Source: RPQJ01 sp963754535 (GTDB lineage: Bacteria; Pseudomonadota; Gammaproteobacteria; Steroidobacterales; Steroidobacteraceae). From it: DNA of 64,000 nt. Under the pieces are notes generated by a model. The model searched no databases, had not been told where the DNA came from, and worked only from the letters and a program-made list of their open reading frames with translations. Made by a program: the position numbers and the translations under genes. Location: contig CAVWGG010000006.1 in the NCBI GenBank assembly GCA_963754535.1, positions 62,001 through 126,000 on the forward strand, read 5' to 3'. Positions 1 through 8,574 of this stretch are shown here, piece after piece (position 1 is the first letter of the stretch; each line of letters starts with the position of its first letter).

Positions 1-1
1 G

Positions 2-340
2 TACGGCAAGCCGATCATCGACCGCGTGATCCGCCGCAGCATGCCGCTGAGCGAAGCGGCGAAGTGCGCGCTGATCTCGATGGATTCGACGATCCGCTCG
101 AATCTTTCCGTCGGCCTGCCGCTCGACCTGGTGATCGTCCGGCGCGACGAATGCCGCGTCAGCAGCCACGTCGACATCGATTCGACCAACGAATACTTCC
201 AGCGCATCCGCGAGCGCTGGGGCGAGGCGCTGCGCGAAATCTTCAGCGAATTGCCGAATCCCGACTGGCTGATGACGTCGCCTCCGGAACCGGGCCGGCT
301 GGCACCGCCGCCTTCGCGGCTGCAGCCGCGCGCCAAGTGA
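2..340 (+). CDS. Anbu proteasome-type peptidase, C-terminal part
   Basis: The frame is open from the left edge, so only the last 112 residues are present and the start lies outside the window. The visible part (YGKPIIDRVIRRSMPLSEAA..., then SMDSTIRSNLSVGLPLDL and HVDIDSTNEYFQRIRERWGE) matches what I know of the C-terminal region of Anbu, the ancestral bacterial proteasome beta-subunit homologue (putative proteasome-type protease, COG3484 family). Anbu forms a cytoplasmic ring assembly with an N-terminal nucleophile that is not visible here. In many bacteria it sits with an ATP-grasp, an alpha-E and a transglutaminase gene; that neighbourhood, if present, would be to the left. The protein ends in a proline/alanine-rich tail. 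Family assignment is from sequence recognition only. Confidence 0.8.
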   Translation, partial: YGKPIIDRVIRRSMPLSEAAKCALISMDSTIRSNLSVGLPLDLVIVRRDECRVSSHVDIDSTNEYFQRIRERWGEALREIFSELPNPDWLMTSPPEPGRLAPPPSRLQPRAK

Positions 341-436
341 CGCATTCCCGCTACCGGCATCGGTAAAAGACCGGAGCGAGACCGCCGGCCGTCCCGTTAG
401 AATTCGCGCTCCCCCGCAACCACAGGTTTGCACCGA

Positions 437-1771
437 ATGTCCGCGATCCGACTGGCCTGGCTGCTGGTGCTGTTCTGCATTTCCGGTCTCGCGGGCGCCG
501 CGACAGACGATCCGAAGTCCGACGACTTCTGGTACGGCACCGCCCAGGACGGCACAGCCACCGTCCGGCTGTACTACTTCTACTCACCGACCTGCCCGCA
601 CTGCCAGGCAGCAAAGCCGTTCATCGCCGGACTCGAGACCAGGTACCCGTGGCTGAAGGTCGAGCGTTACGTAGTGAAGGACAATCGCGCCAACGCGCGT
701 TTCTACTTCGACACGGCACAGTCACTCGGGGTCGAGGCGCTATCAGTCCCCGGAATCGTGTTCTGCCGCCAGGTGATGATCGGCTACGACTCCGAAGCGA
801 CCACCGGCAAGCAACTCGAGGACGCCCTCACCGCCTGCCATGACCGGCGGCTCGCGAATCCGGGAGCGCCCGACCCGGTGGCCGGCGGTGTTGCAGGCGC
901 AGCCGGCGGCGCGACGCAGGTCTCGGCGGCCGAGGAAAAGGCCGGCACGACCATCAACGTGCCGTTCGTCGGCCAGGTGGATGCGAAGGCACTTTCGCTG
1001 CCCATCCTGACGCTCGTGCTCGCGGGCATGGACGCGTTCAACCCCTGCGCGTTCTTCGTGCTGCTGTTCCTGCTGAGCCTGCTCGTGCATGCAAAGAGCC
1101 GCACGCGCATGGCGATCGTCGGCGGCACCTTCGTGCTGTTCTCGGGTCTCGTCTATTTCGTCTTCATGGCCGCGTGGCTCAACGTCTTCCTGATCGCGGG
1201 CGAATTGCGCGTGATCACGTTCGTGGCCGGGCTGCTCGCGCTCACGGTCGCGGCGCTCAACATCAAGGACTACTTCTGGTTCAAGGCGGGCCCGAGCCTG
1301 TCGATCCCGGACGCCGCCAAGCCCGGCCTGTTCAAGCGCATGCGCGAGGTGGTCGCCTCGGGCAGCATCGGCCCGATGCTGGTCAGCACCGTGCTGCTCG
1401 CCATCGTCGCCAATTCCTACGAACTGCTCTGCACCGCGGGCTTCCCGATGGTGTACACGCGGGCGCTGACGCTCGCGAACCTCGAGTCGTGGCAGTACTA
1501 TGCATGGCTCGCGGCTTACAACGTGATCTACGTGCTGCCGCTGCTCGCGATCGTGACGGTTTTCACCAGGACCATGGGTGCACGCAAGTTGAGCGAATCG
1601 GAAGGCCGCCTGCTCAAGCTGATCTCCGGCTTCATGATGCTGGGGTTCGGCGTCATGCTGCTGGTCGCGCCCGGCCTGCTCACCAACGCGCTCGCCTCGA
1701 TCCTCGTGCTGGCTGCCGCCGTCGGCGCCTCCCTGGTCGTGGCCCGGGTGGCCGCGCCGCGCCCGGCCTGA
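437..1771 (+). CDS. Thioredoxin-fold / CcdA-like transmembrane fusion protein
   Basis: 444 residues. An N-terminal signal peptide (about residues 1-22) is followed by a periplasmic thioredoxin-fold domain with the redox motif CPHC (near residue 55, context YSPTCPHCQAAKPF). After an alanine/glycine-rich linker (about 145-165) comes a polytopic membrane domain resembling the CcdA/DsbD transmembrane module: it holds DAFNPCAFFVLLFLLSLL and, later, YELLCTAGFPMVY, whose two cysteines are placed like the membrane redox pair of CcdA. Inferred role: passing reducing equivalents from the cytoplasm to periplasmic thiols, possibly for cytochrome c maturation, which would suit the cytochrome-rich island downstream. 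I chose ATG 437 over the in-frame TTG at 428. A partner substrate is not identifiable from sequence. Confidence 0.75.
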   Translation: MSAIRLAWLLVLFCISGLAGAATDDPKSDDFWYGTAQDGTATVRLYYFYSPTCPHCQAAKPFIAGLETRYPWLKVERYVVKDNRANARFYFDTAQSLGVEALSVPGIVFCRQVMIGYDSEATTGKQLEDALTACHDRRLANPGAPDPVAGGVAGAAGGATQVSAAEEKAGTTINVPFVGQVDAKALSLPILTLVLAGMDAFNPCAFFVLLFLLSLLVHAKSRTRMAIVGGTFVLFSGLVYFVFMAAWLNVFLIAGELRVITFVAGLLALTVAALNIKDYFWFKAGPSLSIPDAAKPGLFKRMREVVASGSIGPMLVSTVLLAIVANSYELLCTAGFPMVYTRALTLANLESWQYYAWLAAYNVIYVLPLLAIVTVFTRTMGARKLSESEGRLLKLISGFMMLGFGVMLLVAPGLLTNALASILVLAAAVGASLVVARVAAPRPA

Positions 1772-1786
1772 GCGTCGCGGGCCCGG

Positions 1787-3226
1787 ATGCAGGCAGCCGC
1801 AACCGATTCGCACGCTGACGCGCTCCAGCGCATCCGGGTCCTGCTGGGCCCGGCGGGCTGCATCGACGCGCCCGAGCTGACGGCGCGCTTCCTGACGGAT
1901 TTCCGCGGCCTTTACCGGGGCGCCACCCCCTTCGTTGCGTGTCCAGCGACGACCGCCGAGGTATCGCAGGTGCTCGCGCTCTGCAACGAGGCGCGCATTG
2001 CCGTCGTGCCCCAGGGCGGCAACACCAGCTACTGCGGCGGCGCCACGCCGAGCGCGCGCGGCGACCAGCTCGTGCTGTCGCTGCACCGGCTGAACCGCAT
2101 CCGCGAAGTCGACGCCGCCAACTTCTCGCTGGTCGCGGAAGCGGGTTGCGTGCTGCTGGACGTGCAGGCGGCAGCGCAAGCCGTCGACCGGCTGTTTCCG
2201 CTGTCGCTCGGCTCGGAAGGCAGTTGCCAGATCGGCGGCAATCTTTCGACCAACGCGGGTGGACTCGCGGCCGTGCGCTACGGCGTGACGCGGGACCTCG
2301 TGCTGGGCCTCGAGGTCGTGCTGGCCGACGGGCGCGTGATCGACGGCTTGTCGAGCCTGCGCAAGGACAACACCGGGTACGACCTGCGCGACCTGTTCGT
2401 CGGCGCGGAAGGCACGCTCGGGATCATCACCGCCGCCAGCCTGAAGCTGTTCCCGCAGCCACGCACGATCGAGACCGCGTTCGTCGCGGTGCCCGGCATG
2501 CAGGCGGCGGTCGACCTGCTCGCGCGCCTGCGCGCAGCCACGGGCGACTGCGTCACGACGTTCGAATACCTGCCGCGCATCGCGGTCGAATTCACGGTGC
2601 GTCACATTCCGGGCGTGTCCGACCCGCTGGGCAAACCGCATCCTGCCTACGTGCTCTGCGAAGTCTCGACGGCCCGTCACGACCCACACCTGCGCAGCCT
2701 GCTCGAAGACGCGCTCGGTGCCGCCATGAATCGCGGCGACGTGCTCGAAGCCACGTTCGCCGAGTCGATCGCCCAGCGCCAGGCGCTCTGGCGCCTGCGC
2801 GAGTCGGTACCGGAGGCGCAGCGTCACGAGGGTGCCAGCATCAAGCACGACGTCGCGGTGCCCGTCGCCGCGCTGCCCGCCTTCCTGCACCAGGCGAGCG
2901 CGGCAGTCGCGCAAGTGGCGCCCTCCGCGCGTCTCGTGGCGTACGGCCACGTCGGCGACGGCAACCTGCATTTCAATCTCAGCGAACCCGCGGGCGGCGG
3001 CGACCGCACGGGGTTCCTGGCGCTGCAGGAGGCCCTCGGTCACGCCGTGCATGCCTGCGTGCAGGAGTTCCGGGGCTCGATCAGCGCCGAGCACGGCATC
3101 GGCCAGCTCAAGCGCGAGTTGCTCGCGCGCCATAAGAACCCGGTCGCGCTCGCGGCCATGCGGTCGATCAAGCAGGCCCTCGATCCGCGCGGAATCCTGA
3201 ATCCGGGCAAGGTCCTGCCGGACTAG
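1787..3226 (+). CDS. FAD-linked 2-hydroxyacid dehydrogenase (GlcD / D-2-hydroxyglutarate dehydrogenase type)
   Basis: 479 residues, typical for the family. The N-terminal half is a PCMH-type FAD-binding domain (VPQGGNTSYCGGATPS around residue 70; NLSTNAGGLAAVRYG; GAEGTLGIITAASLKLFP around 205). The C-terminal half is an FAD-oxidase C domain with AYGHVGDGNLHFNLSEP (near 385), whose histidines bind the catalytic metal, and SAEHGIGQLKRELL near the end. Such enzymes oxidise D-2-hydroxyacids (2-hydroxyglutarate, lactate, glycolate) and pass electrons to the electron transfer flavoprotein or respiratory chain. The exact substrate cannot be read from sequence. It starts 15 bases after the thioredoxin/CcdA gene, so co-transcription is likely. 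No frameshift is seen. Confidence 0.88.
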   Translation: MQAAATDSHADALQRIRVLLGPAGCIDAPELTARFLTDFRGLYRGATPFVACPATTAEVSQVLALCNEARIAVVPQGGNTSYCGGATPSARGDQLVLSLHRLNRIREVDAANFSLVAEAGCVLLDVQAAAQAVDRLFPLSLGSEGSCQIGGNLSTNAGGLAAVRYGVTRDLVLGLEVVLADGRVIDGLSSLRKDNTGYDLRDLFVGAEGTLGIITAASLKLFPQPRTIETAFVAVPGMQAAVDLLARLRAATGDCVTTFEYLPRIAVEFTVRHIPGVSDPLGKPHPAYVLCEVSTARHDPHLRSLLEDALGAAMNRGDVLEATFAESIAQRQALWRLRESVPEAQRHEGASIKHDVAVPVAALPAFLHQASAAVAQVAPSARLVAYGHVGDGNLHFNLSEPAGGGDRTGFLALQEALGHAVHACVQEFRGSISAEHGIGQLKRELLARHKNPVALAAMRSIKQALDPRGILNPGKVLPD

Positions 3227-3309
3227 CGGGCAGCGCGGCCGCAGGTCCGGTTGCGCTTGTGACCGACCGGCATTCGTGGCTACAGTGCCTCAAAATCAAA
3301 GGTGTGCGC

Positions 3310-6300
3310 GTGGGGAACATCCTGAAGTCCAAGCTCTTCTGGGCCGCAGCCGTCGTGCTGGTGCTGGCCGGCCTCTACGCCCTCCTCGGCTTCTACGCGG
3401 CGCCGCGCATCGCACGCAGCCAGGCCATCGACTTCGTCCGCGAGAAGTACGGGCGCGAGCTGACCCTCGGCGAAATCCGGATCGACCCGTTCAAGCTGCA
3501 GGCCGAGATCAAGGACCTGTCGCTGCCCGACACGGATGGCAAGCCGATGCTTGCGTTCCGTCGCCTCTTCATCGACTTCGAACTGTCGTCGCTGTGGCAG
3601 CGCGCATTCGTCTTCAAGGACGTGCAGCTCGACGCGCCGCTGGCGCGCGCCGTGATCCGGCCCGACGGTTCGGTCAACCTGGCGGATCTCGCGCTGCCCG
3701 ACGAAGAGGAAAAGGACGAGCCGCTGCCCGGCCGTCTGGATCCAGCGGTTCGCGCTGGGTGACGGCACCGTGCAGTTCGCCGACCTGGCCCGGCGCGTGC
3801 CGCTCGAGCGACAGTTCACGCCGGTCAACTTCAAGCTCGACAACTTCAAGACCACGCCGGAAGGCGGCGCGTTCGGGCTCACGGCGAAAGACACAGAACG
3901 CCGAGCTGATGGAGTGGCACGGCACGTTCGCACTCGCACCCCAGGTCTCGTCTGCGGGCGACCTCGCGATCACCAACCTGAACGTGCCCGGCGCGCTCGA
4001 GGTGGCCGGCGTCGAACTGCCCTTCGTCATTCCGCAGGGCGAGATGAACCTGCGCGGTTCGTACAGCGTTGCACTCGGCGAGACCATGCAGCTCGACGTG
4101 CACCTGCCGCAGATGCAGGTCAACGGCCTGACGCTGCGCGCGCAGGGCCTGGCGCAGGACTACGTCACGGTGCCTACGGTCGTCATCAGCGACACGAAGA
4201 TCGCGATGCCGGCCAATACCGTGTCGCTGGGCACGATCGCGCCGAAGGCGTCAAGGCCGACGTCTGGACGATGCCGGACGGCACGCTGAACATCGACCAG
4301 TTGTTCGTCGAACAACCTGCTGCCGCTTCCTCGGCGCCTGCCGCCACTGCTGCGACTGCACCCGCCGAGCCAGGCAAGCCCGCAACAGCGACAGCAGCCG
4401 CACCGGAAGCACCGTGGACAGTGACGGTCGCGAACGTCACGCTGCGCGATGCCGCGGTGAGTTACGAGGACCGTGCCGTCAAGCCGGTGGCGCGTTTCGA
4501 ACTGTCGCCCCTCGACGTGACGGCGACCGATGCGAGCCTCGACCTGTCGCAGCCGCTGCCGGTGAAGTTCGATGCGACGATCAATGGCGCCGCCAAGCTG
4601 TCGGGAACTGGCCACGTGGTGCCGGAGCCCTTCGCGGCGGACGTCGACATCGACCTCGCCGGCTTCCCCCTCAAGTCGCTGCAGCCTTACGCCAACGGCA
4701 CGACCGACCTGACGATCCAGCAAGGCACGGTGGCGGCGAACGGCAAGTTCACGCTCGCGCCGCCCGGCACCGGCCAGCCGGAACTCCAGTTCGCGGGCAA
4801 CGCAGCCATCGCGAACTTCAAGTCGATCGACAACGCGCTCGAGCAGGACTTCGTCAATTTCGAGCGCATCGAGCTCTCGCAAGCTGAAGTACGCGATGGC
4901 GCCCGACTCGCTCAGCATCGACCGCGTGCGCGTCGTCAAGCCGTTCGCCCGGGTGATCGTGAGCTCCGACGCCGTGCTCAACGTGTCCGCGGTGTTCGAT
5001 CCGCAGGGCACCGCCGCCGCGGTGGCAAAGGCGAAGGCCGACAAGGCCGCACAGCAGGCGCACCGCCTGCACGGAAGAAGTCGCGCGCCGAGATCCGGGC
5101 GGAGAAGCAAGGCCGAGGAGGCGGCGGCGAAGGCGCGCAAGCTCGCGGCCAGCGACGCCGCCGCCGGAACTCAAGGAAACCGGCATGCCGATCCGCATCC
5201 GCGAAGTGCTGGTCAGCGGGCGGCACGATGGACTTCGCGGATTTCAGCGTGCAGCCGAATTTCGCGGCGGCGATCGAATCGCTCGACGGCGTGATCACCG
5301 GCATGTCGAGCGATCCGAACTCGCGCGCGACGGTCAAGCTCGACGGCAACGTCGGCGAGTATTCGCCCGTGCTGATCTCCGGCACGACGCAGCCGTTCGC
5401 CTTCGACCGCCACACCGACATCACGATGAAGTTCGAGAACATCTCGCTGCCGGTGTTCAACCCGTACTCGGGCAAGTTCGCCGGTTACAACATCGCGAAG
5501 GGCAAGCTGTTCACCGACCTGCATTACCAGGTCGACAACCGCAAGCTCGAGGCGCAGCACAAGATCCGCATCGACCAGCTCGAGTGGGGCGAGGCCACCG
5601 CGAGCAAGGAAGAAGCGACGCTGCCGGTGAAGTTCGCGACCTCGTTGCTGAAGGACGCCGACGGCGTCATTACGCTGGACATCCCGGTGAGCGGCACGCT
5701 CGACGACCCGACGCTGCGCATCGGCCCGATCGTCTGGCAGGTCATCAAGAACATCCTGGCAAAGGCGGTGACGGCGCCGTTCAAGGCGCTCGGCGCGCTC
5801 TTCGCGGGCGCCGAAGAGGCGCAGTTCATCGATTTCGCGCCGGGCTCGGCCGTGCTCGACCCTGCCGCTGCCGAACGCCTGGGGGCGCTGGGCAAGAGTC
5901 TCGCACCGAAGCCGGACTTGCGCCTCGAGGTGCCGATCGGCGCCGACGCCGTCGCTCGACGGAGCGGCCCTGGCTGAAGCGCGTTACCAGCGCGAACTGC
6001 GGCGGCTACGCGCACGGCGCTGCTCGGCAAGCAGCGCATGGATGAAACGACGCCTGTGCCGGCGTTCGCGACGTTGCCACCCGACCAGCAGGACAAGGTA
6101 CTGACGACGCTGTACACGCAGCTGTCGGGCGCCGAACCCGTCGTGCCCGAGCCTGAGAAACCGGCGGACGGCGTCTCGCGCAAGGAAGCCAAGGCGCAGG
6201 CCGAGCAGGCGCGCCTCGCGTGGCTCGAGCGGGAATGCCGTGCACGAGCCGTTGCCGAACCCCAGGACCTGGAGCGACTCGGGCAGCAGCGCGGCACCGC

Positions 6301-6418
6301 CGTGCAGGACGCCTTGCTCACGGACACGGGCTTGCCGCCGGAGCGCGTGTTCCTCGCGCGTGACGGCAAGGTCGCGGCCAGCGAGCAACGGGTGCGGTTC
6401 GAACTCGCGGTGAAGTAA
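3310..6418 (+). pseudogene. DUF748-family envelope protein, multiply frameshifted
   Basis: One gene of about 1,035 residues can be followed only by switching frame about ten times, near 3730, 3888, 4248, 4880, 5060, 5112, 5170, 5220, 5952 and 6012. The N-terminus has one membrane helix (FWAAAVVLVLAGLYALLGFY) and then the DUF748 pattern (AIDFVREKYGRELTLGEIRI, FKLQAEIKDLSLPDTDGKP). Later segments include LNIDQLFVEQP, KLSGTGHVVPEPFAADVDI, PVFNPYSGKFAGYNIAKGKL and PVSGTLDDPTLRIGPIVWQV. DUF748 proteins are large AsmA-like, envelope-associated proteins, probably in the periplasm. GTG 3310 is chosen because AAAGG lies seven bases upstream; GTG 3259 is an alternative. Because conserved sequence resumes right after each shift, either very recent decay or consensus error fits better than old degeneration. 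Confidence 0.75.
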
Positions 6419-6427
6419 GGCTGCGCT

Positions 6428-7285
6428 TCAGCCTTCGCGCACGCGCATCAGGCCTTCCTGCGCCGTGCTGGCCACGAGCCGGCCGGCGCGGTCGAAGATG
6501 CGCCCGAACGCCATGCCACGCGCCCCGCTGCTGCTCGGGCTGATCAGTGCGTACAGCAGCCAGTCGTCGATGCGGAACGGACGGTGGAACCACATGCCGT
6601 GATCGAGGCTGGCGAGCAGGACGTCGCCCGTCTGGAACGAAAGTCCGTGCGGCAGCGTCGCCGTCTCCAGCAGGTGGAAGTCCGACACGTAGGCCAGCAG
6701 GCAGCGATGCAGCACGGCATCGTCGGGACACTGTCCCGCGAGGCGGAACCAGACGTGACGCACGCCGGGCCGCGGCCGGCCGTCGTCGATCGCCTCGACC
6801 GAGCGAAACTCGAAGGGACGGTCGCGCTCCCAGAAGCGTCGTCGCTGGTCCGGCAGGTCCTGCAACCGCCGCCGCACCGTGGCCGTGAGGTCCGGCAGTT
6901 CCTCGGGCGGCGTGACCGCCGGCGCCGCCACCTGGTGGTCCGGCCCGTCCTCCTGCAACTGGAACGAGGCCGAGAGGTGGAAGATCTGCTGGCCGTGCTG
7001 GATCGCGACGACGCGGCGGTTGGTGAAGCTCGCACCGTCGCGGCTGCGGTCCACTTCGTAGACGATCGGCGCGTTGAAGTCGCCGCGACGCAGGAAATAC
7101 GAGTGCAGCGAATGCACCGGCCGATCGGGCTCGACCGTGCGGCTCGCCGCCATCAGCGCCTGCCCGAGCACCTGTCCGCCGAACACCTGCGGGCTGCCGA
7201 TGTCGCGGCTCACGCCCCGGAACAGGTTCATCTCCAGCCGCTCGAGGTCGAGCAGCTGGAGCAGGTCGGCGAGCACGGTGCTCAT
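6428..7285 (-). CDS. tesB: Acyl-CoA thioesterase II
   Basis: 285 residues, the expected length for TesB. It shows the double hot-dog organisation: an N-terminal half with VFGGQVLGQALMAASRTV and HSLHSYFLRRGD, and a C-terminal half with LLASLDHGMWFHRPF and STAQEGLMRV. The aspartate in SLDHG and the glutamine in AQEG match two members of the known Asp-Gln-Thr/Ser active site, and the serines in ISPSSSGARG supply the third position. The enzyme hydrolyses medium and long acyl-CoA to free acid and CoA in the cytoplasm. It starts eight bases downstream of the ferredoxin-NADP reductase stop on the same strand, so the two are probably one transcript. No anomalies. Confidence 0.93.
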   Translation of the reverse strand: MSTVLADLLQLLDLERLEMNLFRGVSRDIGSPQVFGGQVLGQALMAASRTVEPDRPVHSLHSYFLRRGDFNAPIVYEVDRSRDGASFTNRRVVAIQHGQQIFHLSASFQLQEDGPDHQVAAPAVTPPEELPDLTATVRRRLQDLPDQRRRFWERDRPFEFRSVEAIDDGRPRPGVRHVWFRLAGQCPDDAVLHRCLLAYVSDFHLLETATLPHGLSFQTGDVLLASLDHGMWFHRPFRIDDWLLYALISPSSSGARGMAFGRIFDRAGRLVASTAQEGLMRVREG

Positions 7286-7292
7286 GCGGCGC

Positions 7293-8342
7293 TCACTCGG
7301 TCACGCCGAGCCGCTTCTGCATGATCGGGCTGGTCGTCGTGTACTGCAGGTGCACCTTCTTCGCGGGATTCAGGTGCTCCGCGATGGCGAAGGCCGCCAG
7401 CGCCGCCTCGTGGAAGCCGCTCAGGATCAGCTTCTTCTTGCCCGGGTAGGTGTTGATGTCGCCGATCGCGAAGATCCCCGGCACGCTGGTCTGGAATTTT
7501 GCGGTGTCGACCTTGATCGCCTTCTTCTCGAGCTCGAAGCCCCACTCGGCGATCGGGCCGAGCTTCGGGTGCAGGCCGAAGAACGCGAGCAGGTGATCGG
7601 CCGGGACGTCCTGCGCCGTGCCGTCCGAGCGCCTGATCGTCACGCCGGTGAGCCGGCCGTCCTCGACCGCGATGGCGGAGGCGATGCCTTCGACGTATTC
7701 CATCTTGCCGGCCGCGACCAGTTCACGCATGCGCGCGACCGAAGCGGGAGCCGCCTTGAACTCGTTGCGGCGATGCACGTGCACGATGCTCTTCGCCTTG
7801 CCGTTCAGGTCGATGACCCAGTCGAGCGCCGAGTCGCCGCCGCCGAAGATCACGAGCCGCTGGCCGGCGAACTCGGCCGCGCTGCGAACGCGGTAGTGCA
7901 CCTGCCGGTCCTCGAGCGCGTCGCAGCCTTCGACGCCGAGACGGCGCGGCTGGAACGAACCGAGCCCGGCGGCGATCACGACCGCCCTGGCCAGGAACTC
8001 GGTGCCGGCCGACGTGCGCAGGAAGAACCGGCCGTCGTCCTGCTGCTGCAGTTCGGCGACTTCCTCGCCGAAATGGAAGACGGGACCCATCGGCGCGATC
8101 TGCTGCATCAGGCGATCGACGAGTTCCTGCGCCCCGCAGATCGGCAGCGCCGGGATGTCGTAAATCGGCTTGTCGGGATACAACTCCGCGCACTGGCCGC
8201 CCGGGTGCTTCAGGGTATCGACGATGTGGCTCTTGATGCCGAGCAGGCCGAGTTCGAAGACCTGGAACAGGCCGGCGGGGCCGGCGCCGACGACCAGGGC
8301 ATCGGTCTCGATGGGGGTCACTGGGGTGCTGGGAACGGTCAA
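7293..8342 (-). CDS. Ferredoxin/flavodoxin-NADP reductase, thioredoxin-reductase-like type
   Basis: 349 residues from a TTG start at 8342, chosen because GGAGG (8351-8355, minus strand) sits eight bases upstream; a GTG at 8399 is possible but has no such site. The FAD-binding GAGPAGLFQVFELGLLG is at the N-terminus, the NADP-binding GGGDSALDWVIDL is mid-protein, and GIFAIGDINTYPGKKKLIL closes the second FAD contact. There is no CxxC redox pair, which separates it from thioredoxin reductase and fits the type 2 ferredoxin-NADP reductases (EC 1.18.1.2). It would supply reduced ferredoxin or flavodoxin. It is divergent from hemN, and the FNR box at 8502-8515 lies between them, so shared anaerobic control is possible. 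Confidence 0.88.
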   Translation of the reverse strand: MTVPSTPVTPIETDALVVGAGPAGLFQVFELGLLGIKSHIVDTLKHPGGQCAELYPDKPIYDIPALPICGAQELVDRLMQQIAPMGPVFHFGEEVAELQQQDDGRFFLRTSAGTEFLARAVVIAAGLGSFQPRRLGVEGCDALEDRQVHYRVRSAAEFAGQRLVIFGGGDSALDWVIDLNGKAKSIVHVHRRNEFKAAPASVARMRELVAAGKMEYVEGIASAIAVEDGRLTGVTIRRSDGTAQDVPADHLLAFFGLHPKLGPIAEWGFELEKKAIKVDTAKFQTSVPGIFAIGDINTYPGKKKLILSGFHEAALAAFAIAEHLNPAKKVHLQYTTTSPIMQKRLGVTE

Positions 8343-8501
8343 GGGGGGAACCTCCGGCAAAACTCCGTCGATTCTAGCGGATCGCCCGCCCGGCCCCACC
8401 CGGGGATGCCGCGCCGGCGCCCGCTCCCATCCGTGTTTTCCACGGCGGCTGCGGAAACTTCGGCTTGAAACAAGCGGGCCAGCTTAGACAAATTCTCATC
8501 C

Positions 8502-8515
8502 TTGACGCATATCAA
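8502..8515. promoter_or_regulatory. FNR/ANR/DNR-type operator upstream of hemN
   Basis: TTGAC-GCAT-ATCAA is a perfect match to the FNR-family consensus TTGAT/C-N4-A/GTCAA. Its centre is about 66 bases before the hemN ATG. It is also upstream of the divergent ferredoxin-NADP reductase. hemN is a classic ANR/DNR/FNR target, which supports function. Confidence 0.85.
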
Positions 8516-8574
8516 GGCAGGATGGCGGGCCAGGCCGCAGGCTCGACCCCGCTCCACGCAGTCCAGGAACGCAG

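Noticed and set aside
743..3133. Long open frame on the minus strand (796 residues) opposite the FAD-linked dehydrogenase
   Set aside because: It is rich in Arg, Ala, His and Gln with no domain, and lies opposite clearly conserved genes; high-GC codon bias opens such frames.
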